Positions 1 through 8,519 of a DNA stretch of 64,000 bases are shown here, piece after piece. The notes under the pieces are model-generated. The model was not told the DNA's origin. It was given only the letters and a program-made list of their open reading frames with translations, and searched no databases. The number at the start of each line of letters is the position of its first letter. Positions within the stretch are counted from its first letter, which is position 1. Where the stretch lies: the NCBI GenBank assembly GCA_942490895.1, contig CALNZC010000056.1:62001-126000 (forward strand). The letters are read 5' to 3'. The position numbers were made by a program, and so were the translations under genes. The DNA is from JAGNXB01 sp942490895 (GTDB lineage: Bacteria; Bacteroidota; Bacteroidia; Chitinophagales; Saprospiraceae).

Positions 1-1238
1 ACAATGATCACGGCACCGTCGACGATCAATCCAAAATCAATGGCGCCGAGCGACATCAGGTTGGCACTGACTCCGAAGACATTCATCATCCCCAGGGCAA
101 ATAACATGGATAATGGAATGGCACTGGCTACGATCATTCCTGCACGAAGATTGCCCAGGAAAACCACCAGCACAAAAATGACGATCAAGGCTCCTTCGAC
201 CAGGTTCTTTTCCACTGTCGCAATAGCTCGCTCGACCAGATTGGTGCGATCCAGAAAAGGTTCAATGATGACATCATCGGGTAGTGATCGCTGGATGGTC
301 TTCATCTTTTCCTTGACCCGTTCCACGACTTCGGCACTGTTGGCTCCTTTCAACATCATCACCATTCCACCAACAGCTTCCTTCTCCCCGTTGTAGGTGA
401 GGGCTCCATATCGGACGGCGCTGCCAAACCTGACTTCGGCGACATCATTGATGAGGATGGGAATGCCGTTGGGCGAGAGTTTGACGATGATGTTGCGAAT
501 ATCTTCCAGCGAATGGACCAAGCCAACGCCTCGAATAAACCAGGCATTGGGTTTCTTATCGATATAGGCCCCGCCAGTATTTTCATTATTGTTTTCCAGG
601 GCACGGAAGATCTCCGGGATGGTCACCTCCATTGCTCGGAGGCGATCCGGGTTGACCGCCACTTCATACTGTTTGAGTATTCCACCAAATCCGTTGACCT
701 CGGCCACTCCGGGTGTACCATACAATTGCCGGGCGACGATCCAGTCCTGCATGGTCCGCAGATCCATTCCGGTGTATTTGTCTTCGCTCCCTTCTTTGGG
801 GTGAATGACATATTGATAGACTTCTCCCAGGCCGGTGGACACTGGAGCCAGCTCGGGTTTTCCGATGCCTTTCGGGATCAGCTCTTCGGCTTCCCGCATC
901 CGTTCTCCTACGATCTGGCGGGCAAACCAGATGTCGACCTCTTCCGCAAATACGATGGTGACCACAGACAAACCAAATCGCGAAATGGATCGCAATTCAA
1001 CCAGGTCTGGCAGATTGGCCATCGATTGCTCGATGGGATAGGTCACAAATTGCTCGACTTCCTGGGCGGCCAGAGTCGGGCAGATCGTGATGATCTGCAC
1101 TTGATTATTGGTAATATCCGGAACGGCATCCACCGGCAGACGAGTGGCACTCCACACACCCCAAACCACCAGGAAGGCAGTCATCAACAAGATGATCGGC
1201 TTATTCTTTATCGAAAAGTAGATGATCTGATTCAACAT
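1..1238 (-). CDS. CzcA/CusA-family heavy-metal efflux RND transporter, N-terminal part (cut by window edge)
   Basis: This is the inner-membrane proton-driven pump of a tripartite heavy-metal (Cu/Ag or Co/Zn/Cd) efflux system. About 412 residues are visible from the ATG at 1238 and the frame stays open to base 1. The protein starts MLNQIIYFSIKNKP, has a first membrane segment (IILLMTAFLVVWGVW) and the DAVPDITNNQVQI stretch typical of HME-RND pumps. A porter domain follows, and then membrane segments carrying DFGLIVDGAVI, the TM4 motif with the proton-relay aspartates of this subfamily. The membrane-fusion and outer-membrane partners are not in the window and would lie to the left, since the gene reads leftward. 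The DUF6660 gene just upstream on the same strand fits a metal-efflux locus. Family call is firm; the metal is not determined. Confidence 0.93.
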   Translation of the reverse strand, partial: MLNQIIYFSIKNKPIILLMTAFLVVWGVWSATRLPVDAVPDITNNQVQIITICPTLAAQEVEQFVTYPIEQSMANLPDLVELRSISRFGLSVVTIVFAEEVDIWFARQIVGERMREAEELIPKGIGKPELAPVSTGLGEVYQYVIHPKEGSEDKYTGMDLRTMQDWIVARQLYGTPGVAEVNGFGGILKQYEVAVNPDRLRAMEVTIPEIFRALENNNENTGGAYIDKKPNAWFIRGVGLVHSLEDIRNIIVKLSPNGIPILINDVAEVRFGSAVRYGALTYNGEKEAVGGMVMMLKGANSAEVVERVKEKMKTIQRSLPDDVIIEPFLDRTNLVERAIATVEKNLVEGALIVIFVLVVFLGNLRAGMIVASAIPLSMLFALGMMNVFGVSANLMSLGAIDFGLIVDGAVII

Positions 1239-1414
1239 AAGGAATCATTGAGTTTTCTGTCAGGTTGCCACATTCAATGGCACTCACATAGATCTGGCAT
1301 CAGGAACATCCGAACAAGATCCGCAGATGCATCATCCATGAAGAAGGAATACAACAGGCGAATGGTCCCGATCTGCTATTCAGCAACGGTGGTACTCGGA
1401 CGTAAAAAACTCAT

Positions 1415-1744
1415 CTAAGATATTGGAGGCCGATCGTGCGCCTTGTGATAGGCGGTCGACAAGGGAGAGCGGAATTGAAAATCAGCTGTTCGGTAAACCA
1501 GGGTCGGCGTACCCACTGGCAGATGTTCCGCTTCAGTGGTGATCGTCACTGTTCCACAACAGCTGCATAGACAAAATGGACTGCAGAAATCTGCACAATC
1601 GGAGTGACTTTCCTCAGCATTTCCTTCCTCCATGTGGAGGACTGTGCTGTCACTATGCCCTTCATGTTCATGTTCCCCATCATTGCACGGCACGCACGCC
1701 AGAGCGAGGAGGTACATTGCAAAGAGAAAAGAGAACACCTTCAT
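1415..1744 (-). CDS. DUF6660-family small cysteine/histidine-rich protein
   Basis: A 109-residue protein with an N-terminal hydrophobic segment (MKVFSFLFAMYLLALACVP) that could be a signal peptide or a lipoprotein signal (LALAC). It has a His/Glu-rich stretch (DGEHEHEGHSDS) and a cysteine cluster (CADFCSPFCLCSCC). The length and pattern match the DUF6660 proteins of Bacteroidota, which usually sit beside CzcA-type pumps. That position, and the metal-ligand-like composition, suggest a periplasmic metal-binding accessory, but no function is established. It lies 176 bp upstream of the CzcA gene on the same strand. A perfect -7 box lies four bases before the ATG. Confidence 0.8.
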   Translation of the reverse strand: MKVFSFLFAMYLLALACVPCNDGEHEHEGHSDSTVLHMEEGNAEESHSDCADFCSPFCLCSCCGTVTITTEAEHLPVGTPTLVYRTADFQFRSPLSTAYHKAHDRPPIS

Positions 1745-1748
1745 GACG

Positions 1749-1756
1749 CAAAGATA
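1749..1756 (-). promoter_or_regulatory. Bacteroidota -7 box (TATCTTTG) of the DUF6660 gene
   Basis: On the minus strand the bases read TATCTTTG, a perfect TAnnTTTG, followed by CGTC and then the ATG at 1744. With the usual few bases between box and transcription start, the transcript would begin at or next to the start codon. No clear -33 TTG is visible at the usual spacing. Confidence 0.6.
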
Positions 1757-1903
1757 GGGGAAAGAAGGAAGACTTGGAATTCCATGATGGAGATCAAATT
1801 CACTGCTTCAGTTGTTATAGAAGTCATATCAGGGAATAAAATGAAAAAATGATGCCAGTCTTTCCCATTTCTTGATGGTCACCTTTGTACCCTATTCTAA
1901 ATT

Positions 1904-3004
1904 CTATAATTGCCGGTCCAACTTGACGGCCATGGAGGCCCCCAGGATAAAGTTATTTGTGGATCGCATATCCCTGGTTTCAAATAATTCATCGTCACTG
2001 ATCATCAGCCGACCTTCCAGCCTGCATGAAATAGCCGGAGCCGGAGAATAGTCAACATTTATTGAAAAAGCAGAAGTATTGAACCCGTTCATATGCGGCA
2101 CGTCCACAATGACTTTGTTCTTATCCTGAAAATATTCCGCTCTGCATGCTAATTTCCAATGTTCATTAATGGAAACTTGTGCAATAATTGTGGGCACAAA
2201 CCACATTTCATATCTAGAACTGGAAATTGACTCCTGTTGTACTCCGATGTCAAAACCAGCAATAAGATCCAATCGGTTTGTGGGTTGAAATTGCCCATAC
2301 AAGTTATTAAAATAGCGCATGCGCCTGCTATCATCAACATCATCTGTGCCAATGAATGTACTCCAGTTGAAGGTCATGTTTGTTGTCGGTGCATACTTCA
2401 CTTGAGTGCCAAAGGAAGGCAAGGAATTACCCCATTGACGTTGGATCCGTTGCCATCCATTCGCTATCACACAGGAAAACTCCCACTTCTCCAGTCCGGT
2501 TGAGATCAGCTTTGCACCGGATAGGAAATAAGGAGAGTTTTCTGCGGCCAGGGAACGAGTTAATGTCATGTTTTCCATTGATATTGCACTTTCAAAACCA
2601 AGGTGGGAAGGGAAAATACCGACATCCAACCAAATGTCATTTCGCTTATTCAGAGAAATGCCCACATTGGCTTCAAAAATGGTCTTCAACAATCCGGTCT
2701 CCGCTGCATAGTTATCTTCTGCATAGGTCCCTGATTGCAGGGCCAGATTGGCCCTGTATTTTTTATGCTCCAACGCAAGTTGAATTAAACCGAGATTCAA
2801 ATTGACTTCATTGTGTCGATTGTGATTAAATAAAAAAGACTGTCGATTATTGAATTGTGGCTCATTAAAATCAAAGACATAAAAAACATCTATAAATCCG
2901 GACAACTGAATGATTGGATCTTCCTTCCAGATATTGTCAGATTGTGCAGACAGAAAGATTGGAAAGGATAAGAATAGAAAAAGCCATTTTGGTACTTTGT
3001 TCAT
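1904..3004 (-). CDS. OmpL-like outer-membrane beta-barrel porin (BBP2 type)
   Basis: 366 residues with a signal peptide (MNKVPKWLFLFLSFPIFLSAQ, cleavage after SAQ). The mature part consists of alternating amphipathic strands ending in aromatic residues. The opening, IQLSGFIDVFYVFDFNEP, followed by NHNRHNEVNLNLGLIQLALEHKKYRANLALQSGTYA and later a GIFPSHLGFESA loop, matches the putative beta-barrel porin-2 (OmpL-like) family of Bacteroidota. Inferred role: a general or small-solute channel in the outer membrane; the substrate is unknown. It is a single gene between DUF6660 and a GNAT gene, all on the minus strand but separated by about 100-160 bp, so co-transcription is possible but not shown. 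Confidence 0.8.
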   Translation of the reverse strand: MNKVPKWLFLFLSFPIFLSAQSDNIWKEDPIIQLSGFIDVFYVFDFNEPQFNNRQSFLFNHNRHNEVNLNLGLIQLALEHKKYRANLALQSGTYAEDNYAAETGLLKTIFEANVGISLNKRNDIWLDVGIFPSHLGFESAISMENMTLTRSLAAENSPYFLSGAKLISTGLEKWEFSCVIANGWQRIQRQWGNSLPSFGTQVKYAPTTNMTFNWSTFIGTDDVDDSRRMRYFNNLYGQFQPTNRLDLIAGFDIGVQQESISSSRYEMWFVPTIIAQVSINEHWKLACRAEYFQDKNKVIVDVPHMNGFNTSAFSINVDYSPAPAISCRLEGRLMISDDELFETRDMRSTNNFILGASMAVKLDRQL

Positions 3005-3105
3005 TGATCAAACAGTTTGATGTGAGCTAAAACATAATTACGGTATAGAGAAATACTTGTTCAAAAAAAACTTCTGAAGTCTCTGATAGCCATGCACCTT
3101 CAGAG

Positions 3106-3618
3106 TCATGCTGATGGTTGGAAACAGTTTCGATCGCACGCATAAACTACTCCGGGCATCCCATGAAAATCCATTTTTCCAATTTCCTGCATGCCAACCT
3201 TTTTCAACACACGAATAGAAGCTTCATTCTCGACGACGGCTTTGCCGACTATGCGATGGAGGCCGAGTGACCATCCGTAATCCAGAGAAGCCCGGGCGGC
3301 TTCCGTGGCATATCCCTGGCCCCAGTACTGCTGAAAGACCCTGAATCCAAGGTCGACCTCCTGAGTAGATTCATCCCGCCGAAGGCCACACCAACCCAGC
3401 CAGGCCTGATCTGCTTTTCGAATCATGGCCATTCGCCCCATTTTAAACCGGGAAAATTGGTCATAAGCTTCTAGAAATTGACGTGCAGAAGCTTCGTCGG
3501 GAAATGGATCATCACCTGTATATCGGATGACCAAGGGATCCGTATTCAGCTGGAAAAAACAGGATGCATCATCTGGATGCAGGGGCCTCATTTGCAGACG
3601 TGATGTTTCCAAGATCAT
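3106..3618 (-). CDS. GNAT N-acetyltransferase, RimJ/RimL type
   Basis: 170 residues. It begins MILETSRLQMRPLHPDDASCFFQL, the standard first strand and helix of the RimJ/RimL-like acetyltransferase branch (Acetyltransf_3). The acetyl-CoA pyrophosphate loop is seen as YWGQGYATEAARASLDYG, and a late VVENEASIRVLKKVGMQ segment is also typical. The family transfers acetyl groups to N-terminal or side-chain amines of proteins or small molecules. The acceptor cannot be told from sequence. The ATG at 3618 is supported by a perfect -7 box four bases upstream. Confidence 0.88.
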   Translation of the reverse strand: MILETSRLQMRPLHPDDASCFFQLNTDPLVIRYTGDDPFPDEASARQFLEAYDQFSRFKMGRMAMIRKADQAWLGWCGLRRDESTQEVDLGFRVFQQYWGQGYATEAARASLDYGWSLGLHRIVGKAVVENEASIRVLKKVGMQEIGKMDFHGMPGVVYACDRNCFQPSA

Positions 3619-3622
3619 CTGG

Positions 3623-3630
3623 CAAATCTA
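3623..3630 (-). promoter_or_regulatory. Bacteroidota -7 box (TAGATTTG) of the GNAT gene
   Basis: The minus strand reads TAGATTTG, then CCAG, then ATG at 3618. It is a perfect TAnnTTTG at the same four-base distance from the start codon as at 1749-1756. No -33 TTG is seen at 17-23 bp upstream. Confidence 0.6.
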
Positions 3631-3656
3631 CGTGGTCTGTGTATTTCTGAGTGAAT

Positions 3657-3678
3657 GAGGCGGTTTCAAAACCGCCTC
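3657..3678. repeat. Perfect 10-bp-arm palindrome in divergent intergenic region
   Basis: GAGGCGGTTT (3657-3666) and AAACCGCCTC (3669-3678) are exact inverted copies separated by two bases. The gap lies between two divergent genes, so a terminator role is unlikely. The palindrome plus its right flank resembles the element at 7038-7054, which points to a REP-like extragenic palindrome. A repressor site for the divergent pair is the alternative. Confidence 0.5.
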
Positions 3679-3767
3679 CAATGACATTCATTACCCCTTG
3701 TTGGATGAAAATCACAAAGAGACTCCCCCAGAAATGATAATTTGCCGCCTGACTTCGTTCTTCACCT

Positions 3768-5060
3768 ATGCCTGTACATCTTCGAAAGATCGGCGCACGA
3801 AGTGCCACTGCTCTGGTCATTGCCAATATGATTGGTACCGGTGTATTCACCAGCCTGGGGTTTCAACTGGCGGATACAAGCAATACGGTGAGCATACTCC
3901 TGCTCTGGATCGTAGGTGGATTGATTGCCATGGCAGGCGCGTTCAGCTATGCCGAACTGGGCGCCTATTTCAAGCGGTCCGGAGGAGAATATCACTACCT
4001 CTCCGAATTGTATCACCCTCTTGTCGGGTATCTCTCCGGATGGGTATCATTGACAGTAGGGTTTGCCGCTCCGATCGCTTTGGCCGCAATGGCCATGTCT
4101 GCCTATCTGGCGGAAAGCCTGCCCATCCTCTCCCCTACAGGATTAGCCACGTTTGTGATCTTGTTGGTCACCTTGATCCATTCCGTCAACATCCGACGGA
4201 GTAGCCGATTTCAGTTAGTGACAACAGCCTTGAAGGTCATTCTCATCTTCGGATTCATCCTCTTGGGATTTGTCTTGGCGCCTTCCATTCCTAACGCCCT
4301 GGACTGGTCGCCAGGGTGGCGCGGAGAAATTGTACTTCCTGCATTTGCGGTGTCGCTGGTCTATGTGACCTACGCCTATTCCGGATGGAATGCCGCTGCA
4401 TATATCGTGGATGAGATACGTGAACCGGCCCGCAACCTCCCCCGAGCGCTTATCCTGGGCACCTTGGTGGTGACCATTCTTTATGTCCTGCTTCAGTGGG
4501 TGTTTCTGCGACAGGCAGGTCTAACCGAATTGATGGGCAAGGTCGAAGTCGGTCAGGTGGCGGCTGAGCAATTGTTTGGTCGGGAAGGTGGACAATGGAT
4601 CAGTCTGGCCATCGCACTCTTTCTGGTATCGAGCATTAGCGCCATGGTTTGGGTCGGCCCTCGGGTCAGCCTGGTAATGGCAGAGGACCATCGGTTCTGG
4701 CGATTTCTCCAATATCGAAATGACAATGGCATTCCCGTTCGTGCTGTATGGTTTCAATCCGCTCTGAGCATCCTCCTGGTATGGACGGGCACTTTTGAGG
4801 AAGTATTGCTGTATTGCGGATTCATCCTTCAATTATTTGCGTTCCTGGCTGTAGTCGGCACCTTTCTGCTGCGCAGACGAAACGTTGAGCTGCCCTATCG
4901 CAACCCTACACATCCCTGGTTGCCCATCCTGTTTATTGTGGCCAGCATCTGGATCCTCAGTTTCCTGATCATCGAACGCCCTGCTGAAAGTCTCTTCGGG
5001 ATCGCTAATTTAGCGGCTGGATGGATCACCTATCGTTTTTCGACAAACCGTTGGATATGA
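3768..5060 (+). CDS. APC-family amino-acid permease
   Basis: 430 residues, a normal length for an amino acid-polyamine-organocation transporter with about 12 membrane segments. The first segment carries the family substrate/sodium-site signature ATALVIANMIGTGVFTSLGF. Later hallmarks are GGLIAMAGAFSYAELGAYFKRSGGEYHYLSE (split only by the loop) and YAYSGWNAAAYIVDEIREPARNLPRA. These identify the LeuT-fold APC family but not the substrate. The stop codon overlaps the ATG of the following methyltransferase (ATGA), so the two are translationally coupled. No clear ribosome-binding site precedes the ATG, as is common in this phylum. Confidence 0.9.
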   Translation: MPVHLRKIGARSATALVIANMIGTGVFTSLGFQLADTSNTVSILLLWIVGGLIAMAGAFSYAELGAYFKRSGGEYHYLSELYHPLVGYLSGWVSLTVGFAAPIALAAMAMSAYLAESLPILSPTGLATFVILLVTLIHSVNIRRSSRFQLVTTALKVILIFGFILLGFVLAPSIPNALDWSPGWRGEIVLPAFAVSLVYVTYAYSGWNAAAYIVDEIREPARNLPRALILGTLVVTILYVLLQWVFLRQAGLTELMGKVEVGQVAAEQLFGREGGQWISLAIALFLVSSISAMVWVGPRVSLVMAEDHRFWRFLQYRNDNGIPVRAVWFQSALSILLVWTGTFEEVLLYCGFILQLFAFLAVVGTFLLRRRNVELPYRNPTHPWLPILFIVASIWILSFLIIERPAESLFGIANLAAGWITYRFSTNRWI

Positions 5061-5725
5061 AATATATTCTCTTTTTTACGATGCTTCTTACAGCCCATTG
5101 GGCATGTGCACAACATGATGATCACGGGCATCATCATGATGCCAATCATCACATGAATCAGCGACCCTTTGAGGAACTGGTGGCTCATTTTGAAGACCCC
5201 TCGCGAGATGAGTGGCAGAAACCCGATGCAGTTTTGGCCCAACTGGGCGACCTCCAGGGAAAAAAGGTCATGGATATCGGTAGTGGAACCGGCTATTTCT
5301 CTTTCCGGATGGCAAAAGCCGGGGCACAGGTGATCTGTGCAGATGTCGATGAGCGATTCCTGGAATATATTACCAAAAAAGTCAATCAATCGGAGACCTG
5401 GGCCACTCCCCGGATGGAAACTCGAAAAGTTCCGTTTGACTCACCGGCACTCAAGGCAAAAGAGGTTGATCTGGTACTGATCGTGGATACCTATCATCAT
5501 ATCGAAAATCGGATCGATTACTTTAAGGCCGTCAAGAAAGGCCTGAAGCCAAATGGTCGACTGGTGGTCATCGATTTTTTCAAAGAAGAGGCACCTGTAG
5601 GTCCACCGGTCAAAATGAAGATGTCCGAAGAACAGGTCGCTTCTGAATTACACAAGGCAGGATTTCAGAGCATTGATATTGATGTGGAGACTTTGCCATA
5701 TCAGTATATTATTACTGTTTGGTAA
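5057..5725 (+). CDS. Exported class I SAM-dependent methyltransferase with His-rich N-terminus
   Basis: 222 residues if started at the ATG at 5057. That start overlaps the permease stop by four bases and gives a clean signal peptide (MKYILFFTMLLTAHWACA, cleavage before Q). A longer reading from 5021 would bury the signal peptide. Directly after the predicted cleavage site comes QHDDHGHHHDANHH, with seven histidines. The rest is a Rossmann methyltransferase: KVMDIGSGTGYFSFRMAKAG (motif I), ICADVDERFLEYI (acidic end of strand 2), DLVLIVDTYHHIENR and NGRLVVIDFFKEE. Export of a SAM enzyme is odd because SAM is cytoplasmic. It may act at the membrane, or the leader may not be cleaved. Substrate unknown. 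Confidence 0.82.
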   Translation: MKYILFFTMLLTAHWACAQHDDHGHHHDANHHMNQRPFEELVAHFEDPSRDEWQKPDAVLAQLGDLQGKKVMDIGSGTGYFSFRMAKAGAQVICADVDERFLEYITKKVNQSETWATPRMETRKVPFDSPALKAKEVDLVLIVDTYHHIENRIDYFKAVKKGLKPNGRLVVIDFFKEEAPVGPPVKMKMSEEQVASELHKAGFQSIDIDVETLPYQYIITVW

Positions 5726-6205
5726 TACTGGAAATCCAGGGTTCGCACCTGGTATGAAATGATATTGAGTTATTGGGTTATTTCGAAAGAGGGGTTCGGT
5801 AATGGGTAATGTGTAATGTGTAATGTGTAAATTATTTCTCCAGAATCAATCAAAACAGACAACCATTATTTTATTTTCCTATCCATTATCAAGCCTAAAA
5901 AGGGCGAAATCGATTCGATCAATATACCCCTTGTGGAATTGGGCATTCAATGAAAAACAGTATCCCAAACAAGTGCAGCCTGGAACAAAGGAGTCAGGAA
6001 CACAAAATCACTTGGTTTGCGGACAGGATTGGGTAATTCCGAAAACGGTATTCGGTATTCGGTGCCCAGACTACAAGCGTCTGGGTTCGGTATTCGGCCA
6101 AATATAGAGGTGCCACATATTCACCGCATTGGCACCCTTGATTCAGATGCTATAACTGTCAGAAGTATTGGATAGATCGATTATCCTACAATTAATAAAC
6201 ATCGC
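5726..6205. other. Intergenic region with dispersed repeat phrases and a hairpin
   Basis: No convincing gene is present; the 94-codon open frame at 5823 has no recognisable protein features. The gap holds one TTATTTCG repeat phrase (about 5763-5790), a TAATGTG short tandem (about 5800-5830), several copies of a CGGTATTCGG phrase, and a hairpin with arms CCCAGAC (6065-6071) and GTCTGGG (6079-6085). Base composition shifts to AT-rich toward the following MscS gene. Confidence 0.55.
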
Positions 6206-6691
6206 ATGGACATCAGGTTACTAGAAACAATAATTGCAATTACTGCATTCTTTTTATTAAGATTGATTATTGTAAAATTACTTGAGAAAATTCAACGTAA
6301 ATACAACTACTCAAAATATCGGATACGACCAATCATAAAGTTTCATAATTTGTTCATCTTTATCACCCTTCTGATTGTATTGGTAGCCATTTGGGGAATT
6401 GAACAATCAAACCTGTTGACCTTTATCACTTCTGTACTCACAGTGATCGGCATTGCTCTATTTGCACAGTGGTCAATGCTTTCAAATATTTCCTCTGCCA
6501 TTATTATTTTCGTAAGCCATCCAGTCAAATTAGGAGAATCAGTTTCGATTCTAGATAAAGATTTTGATATCAATGGAAAGGTCTCCGACATTGGCTTGTT
6601 CTATGTGATATTAAAGACAGATAAAAATGAAAAGATTTTAATTCCAAATAACTTATTTCTGCAAAAAGCGACAAAGATTAAAATAGACTAG
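6206..6691 (+). CDS. Short MscS-type mechanosensitive-channel domain protein
   Basis: 161 residues with two to three hydrophobic helices (LETIIAITAFFLLRLIIVKLL; FHNLFIFITLLIVLVAIWGI; LLTFITSVLTVIGIALFAQW) followed by an MscS beta-domain start (HPVKLGESVSILDKDFDINGKVSDIGLFYV...ILIPNNLF). MscS channels release solutes on hypo-osmotic shock. This copy ends right after the IPNN strand and lacks the usual C-terminal cytoplasmic vestibule of about 100 residues. It is therefore either a minimal family member or a truncated one. Its codons are much more AT-rich than those of neighbouring genes, which suggests separate acquisition. Confidence 0.75.
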   Translation: MDIRLLETIIAITAFFLLRLIIVKLLEKIQRKYNYSKYRIRPIIKFHNLFIFITLLIVLVAIWGIEQSNLLTFITSVLTVIGIALFAQWSMLSNISSAIIIFVSHPVKLGESVSILDKDFDINGKVSDIGLFYVILKTDKNEKILIPNNLFLQKATKIKID

Positions 6692-7157
6692 TGAAATGGA
6701 GAATAGAAACAGGCAACAACATATAAAAGCCATGCTCGATCTGTTCACACTTGACAAAGCTGAAATAATATCTAACATCGGCTCCAATCTGGCAAGGCCC
6801 TTATTGAGTTGTGCCAGGGCATAAATCCAAGCCCGTCATCCTTCCCAGATTTAAAGATCAACCGACTGAGGATGATAACCCCGAAAATAAGAACAGGTGT
6901 CTCCTTGAATTGTTTGTTGGTTTATTCTGTGCCAAACACATTATTTGATCAATGGAGAAATAAATAAAACAGGCGAAAAGACACCGCCTCAAGCCTTCGT
7001 GCTCTGATCATAGAAGTATTGAATATTGCCCTTAGCGGCCGGTGAAACACCGGCACCAACGTCATCATTTTCATGTATAATGAGCAGGAAAACTCAAATC
7101 CTCCAACAATGGTTGGAAGAGCTGAAGCTTAGCTGAATGCCGACTGTTAGGAACTCC
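6692..7157. other. AT-rich intergenic region, no clear gene
   Basis: A 43-codon frame from the ATG at 6695 and a following out-of-frame stretch to about 6965 look weakly protein-like but match nothing I recognise; they may be a decayed small gene. A palindrome with arms GCCGGTG (7038-7044) and CACCGGC (7048-7054) and a triloop AAA is followed by a flank similar to that of the palindrome at 3657-3678. Confidence 0.4.
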
Positions 7158-7532
7158 TTATTTGATTCGAATGCCCAGAAATTCTTCAGACCGTCCCTGG
7201 GTCTTATCCAGGTAGAAAAAGAGGGTATCATTGAGCAGATGTACCGTTAGTGCTTCGTATCCTTTTGATCCTACTTCTAAGGAATCGACCTCTTCGAAGA
7301 AGTCTCCATTCTCATCGGTCTGATAGAAAAAATAATCTGTGCGGAATCCATCTCCGGCACGAGCCACTTCGTAGGTTTTGGTGGTTGTAGAGTAACTCCC
7401 CGTGGTTGTGCCAGGAAGGAAGTCCACCTTCTGTGACAACCCGCTGTAAAAGCCACATTCAGGACAATCGTCATTCTTGGTACACGAGAGGACGAAGAGG
7501 AGGAGAATGATGCCTAGGATGCGGAAAGCCAT
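7158..7532 (-). CDS. Small hypothetical lipoprotein
   Basis: 124 residues with a lipoprotein signal: MAFRILGIILLLFVLSC gives a lipobox LLFVLSC with the lipidated cysteine at residue 17. The mature part is polar and strand-rich, with CPECGF near the start and repeated YSTTTKTYEVARAGD / DYFFYQTDENGDFFEE stretches. No family was recognised. It is probably anchored in the outer or inner membrane. It stands alone, with repeat-rich gaps on both sides. Confidence 0.65.
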   Translation of the reverse strand: MAFRILGIILLLFVLSCTKNDDCPECGFYSGLSQKVDFLPGTTTGSYSTTTKTYEVARAGDGFRTDYFFYQTDENGDFFEEVDSLEVGSKGYEALTVHLLNDTLFFYLDKTQGRSEEFLGIRIK

Positions 7533-7669
7533 GATGTTCTATTTTAGGATATCAATAATACGGAGAAGTGTTGAGAAATCAGGGTTCAGGGCCGAGGGAT
7601 GCGGAAACGTGAAACCAATAAGCATGGTACGCTGCAATCGAAGATGTCTACATGCACCTCACTCTTGCG

Positions 7670-7702
7670 AATGGCGAAAAGCGAAAAGCGAAAAGCGAAT
7701 AA
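7670..7702 (+). repeat. Short tandem repeat (GCGAAAA units) of the dispersed intergenic family
   Basis: Four or five tandem copies of a 7-8 bp unit (GCGAAAA/GCGAATA) lie between the lipoprotein and the SDR gene. The same kind of tract recurs at about 27650-27675 and 60230-60285, always between genes. Confidence 0.55.
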
Positions 7703-7735
7703 CATTTGACAAGCCACCCTTTCAAACTTCCTTCC

Positions 7736-8419
7736 TTACCACGGAATGACGGCCTTATCCCGCCAGAATTTTCCCGAAGGGATATCTTTTTCGGTGGCCA
7801 ACCATACAGCCGTTTCAGCCCCCTTCTCTACCGGTCGCTCTGCACCCAGTCCCCCCATATCCGTTTTGACCCAACCCGGGCACATCGCATTCACGGAAAC
7901 CGCCTCCGGAGCATCGCCCGCCAGGAGGAGTGTCCAACCATTCAGCGCCCATTTCGACATCCGATAGGCCGCATAGTCCCCCTTGGATTGATCCCCCAAA
8001 CTGCCCATGCCACTGGATATATTGATGACACGTGCATCCGCAGACTTCAAGAGAAGGGGCCACATCGCCCGGGTCAAGTGAATCGTCCCATACAGATTCG
8101 TGTCCATCACCTCATGAACCTGTTCCAGGTCGAAAGCAGCAGCAGGCCGATTGCCAATGATCCCGGCGTTATTGATGAGGACATCCAACCGACCATATCG
8201 TGACTCAACCAGTGCTGCTGCCATAGCACATTGATCCAATCGGCAGATATCACACACCATAGGTATGACATTAGGACCCAATTCCTTTGCCACTGCCTGA
8301 ATGGGTGACGCCTGTCGGCCAGTCGCAAAAACCAGCCAATCCTGATCGGCTAATTGTCGAGTGATTTCTTTACCAATGCCTCGGTTGGCACCGGAGACCA
8401 AAGCAATTCGTTGTTCCAT
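7736..8419 (-). CDS. Short-chain dehydrogenase/reductase (classical SDR)
   Basis: 227 residues forming a complete Rossmann-fold SDR. The cofactor motif is GANRGIG (residues 10-16), the NNAG motif is at 83-86, the catalytic serine lies around 135-136, and the YxxxK pair is Y152/K156 in YAAYRMSKWALN. CPGWVKTDMGG after the active site is the usual PG motif. The family carries out NAD(P)-dependent oxidation or reduction of alcohols and carbonyls. The arginine after the first glycines (GANRG) fits NADP preference, but the substrate is unknown. It is divergent from the TonB receptor gene, with about 100 bp between starts. Confidence 0.88.
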   Translation of the reverse strand: MEQRIALVSGANRGIGKEITRQLADQDWLVFATGRQASPIQAVAKELGPNVIPMVCDICRLDQCAMAAALVESRYGRLDVLINNAGIIGNRPAAAFDLEQVHEVMDTNLYGTIHLTRAMWPLLLKSADARVINISSGMGSLGDQSKGDYAAYRMSKWALNGWTLLLAGDAPEAVSVNAMCPGWVKTDMGGLGAERPVEKGAETAVWLATEKDIPSGKFWRDKAVIPW

Positions 8420-8519
8420 TCACGAACTTAATCATCTGCGGGTACACCAACAAATTCCTTTGACTTGCCCGCGTTTTCCTGCCGATATACGTTATTTGCG
8501 AGATAAACCTGTACGCTGC

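Noticed and set aside
3569..3850. 93-codon minus-strand frame across the GNAT/permease divergent gap
   Set aside because: It runs through the perfect palindrome and the promoter box and overlaps both flanking genes out of frame.
5823..6107. 94-codon plus-strand open frame
   Set aside because: Overlaps repeat phrases (CGGTATTCGG) and a hairpin; no leader, domain or promoter.
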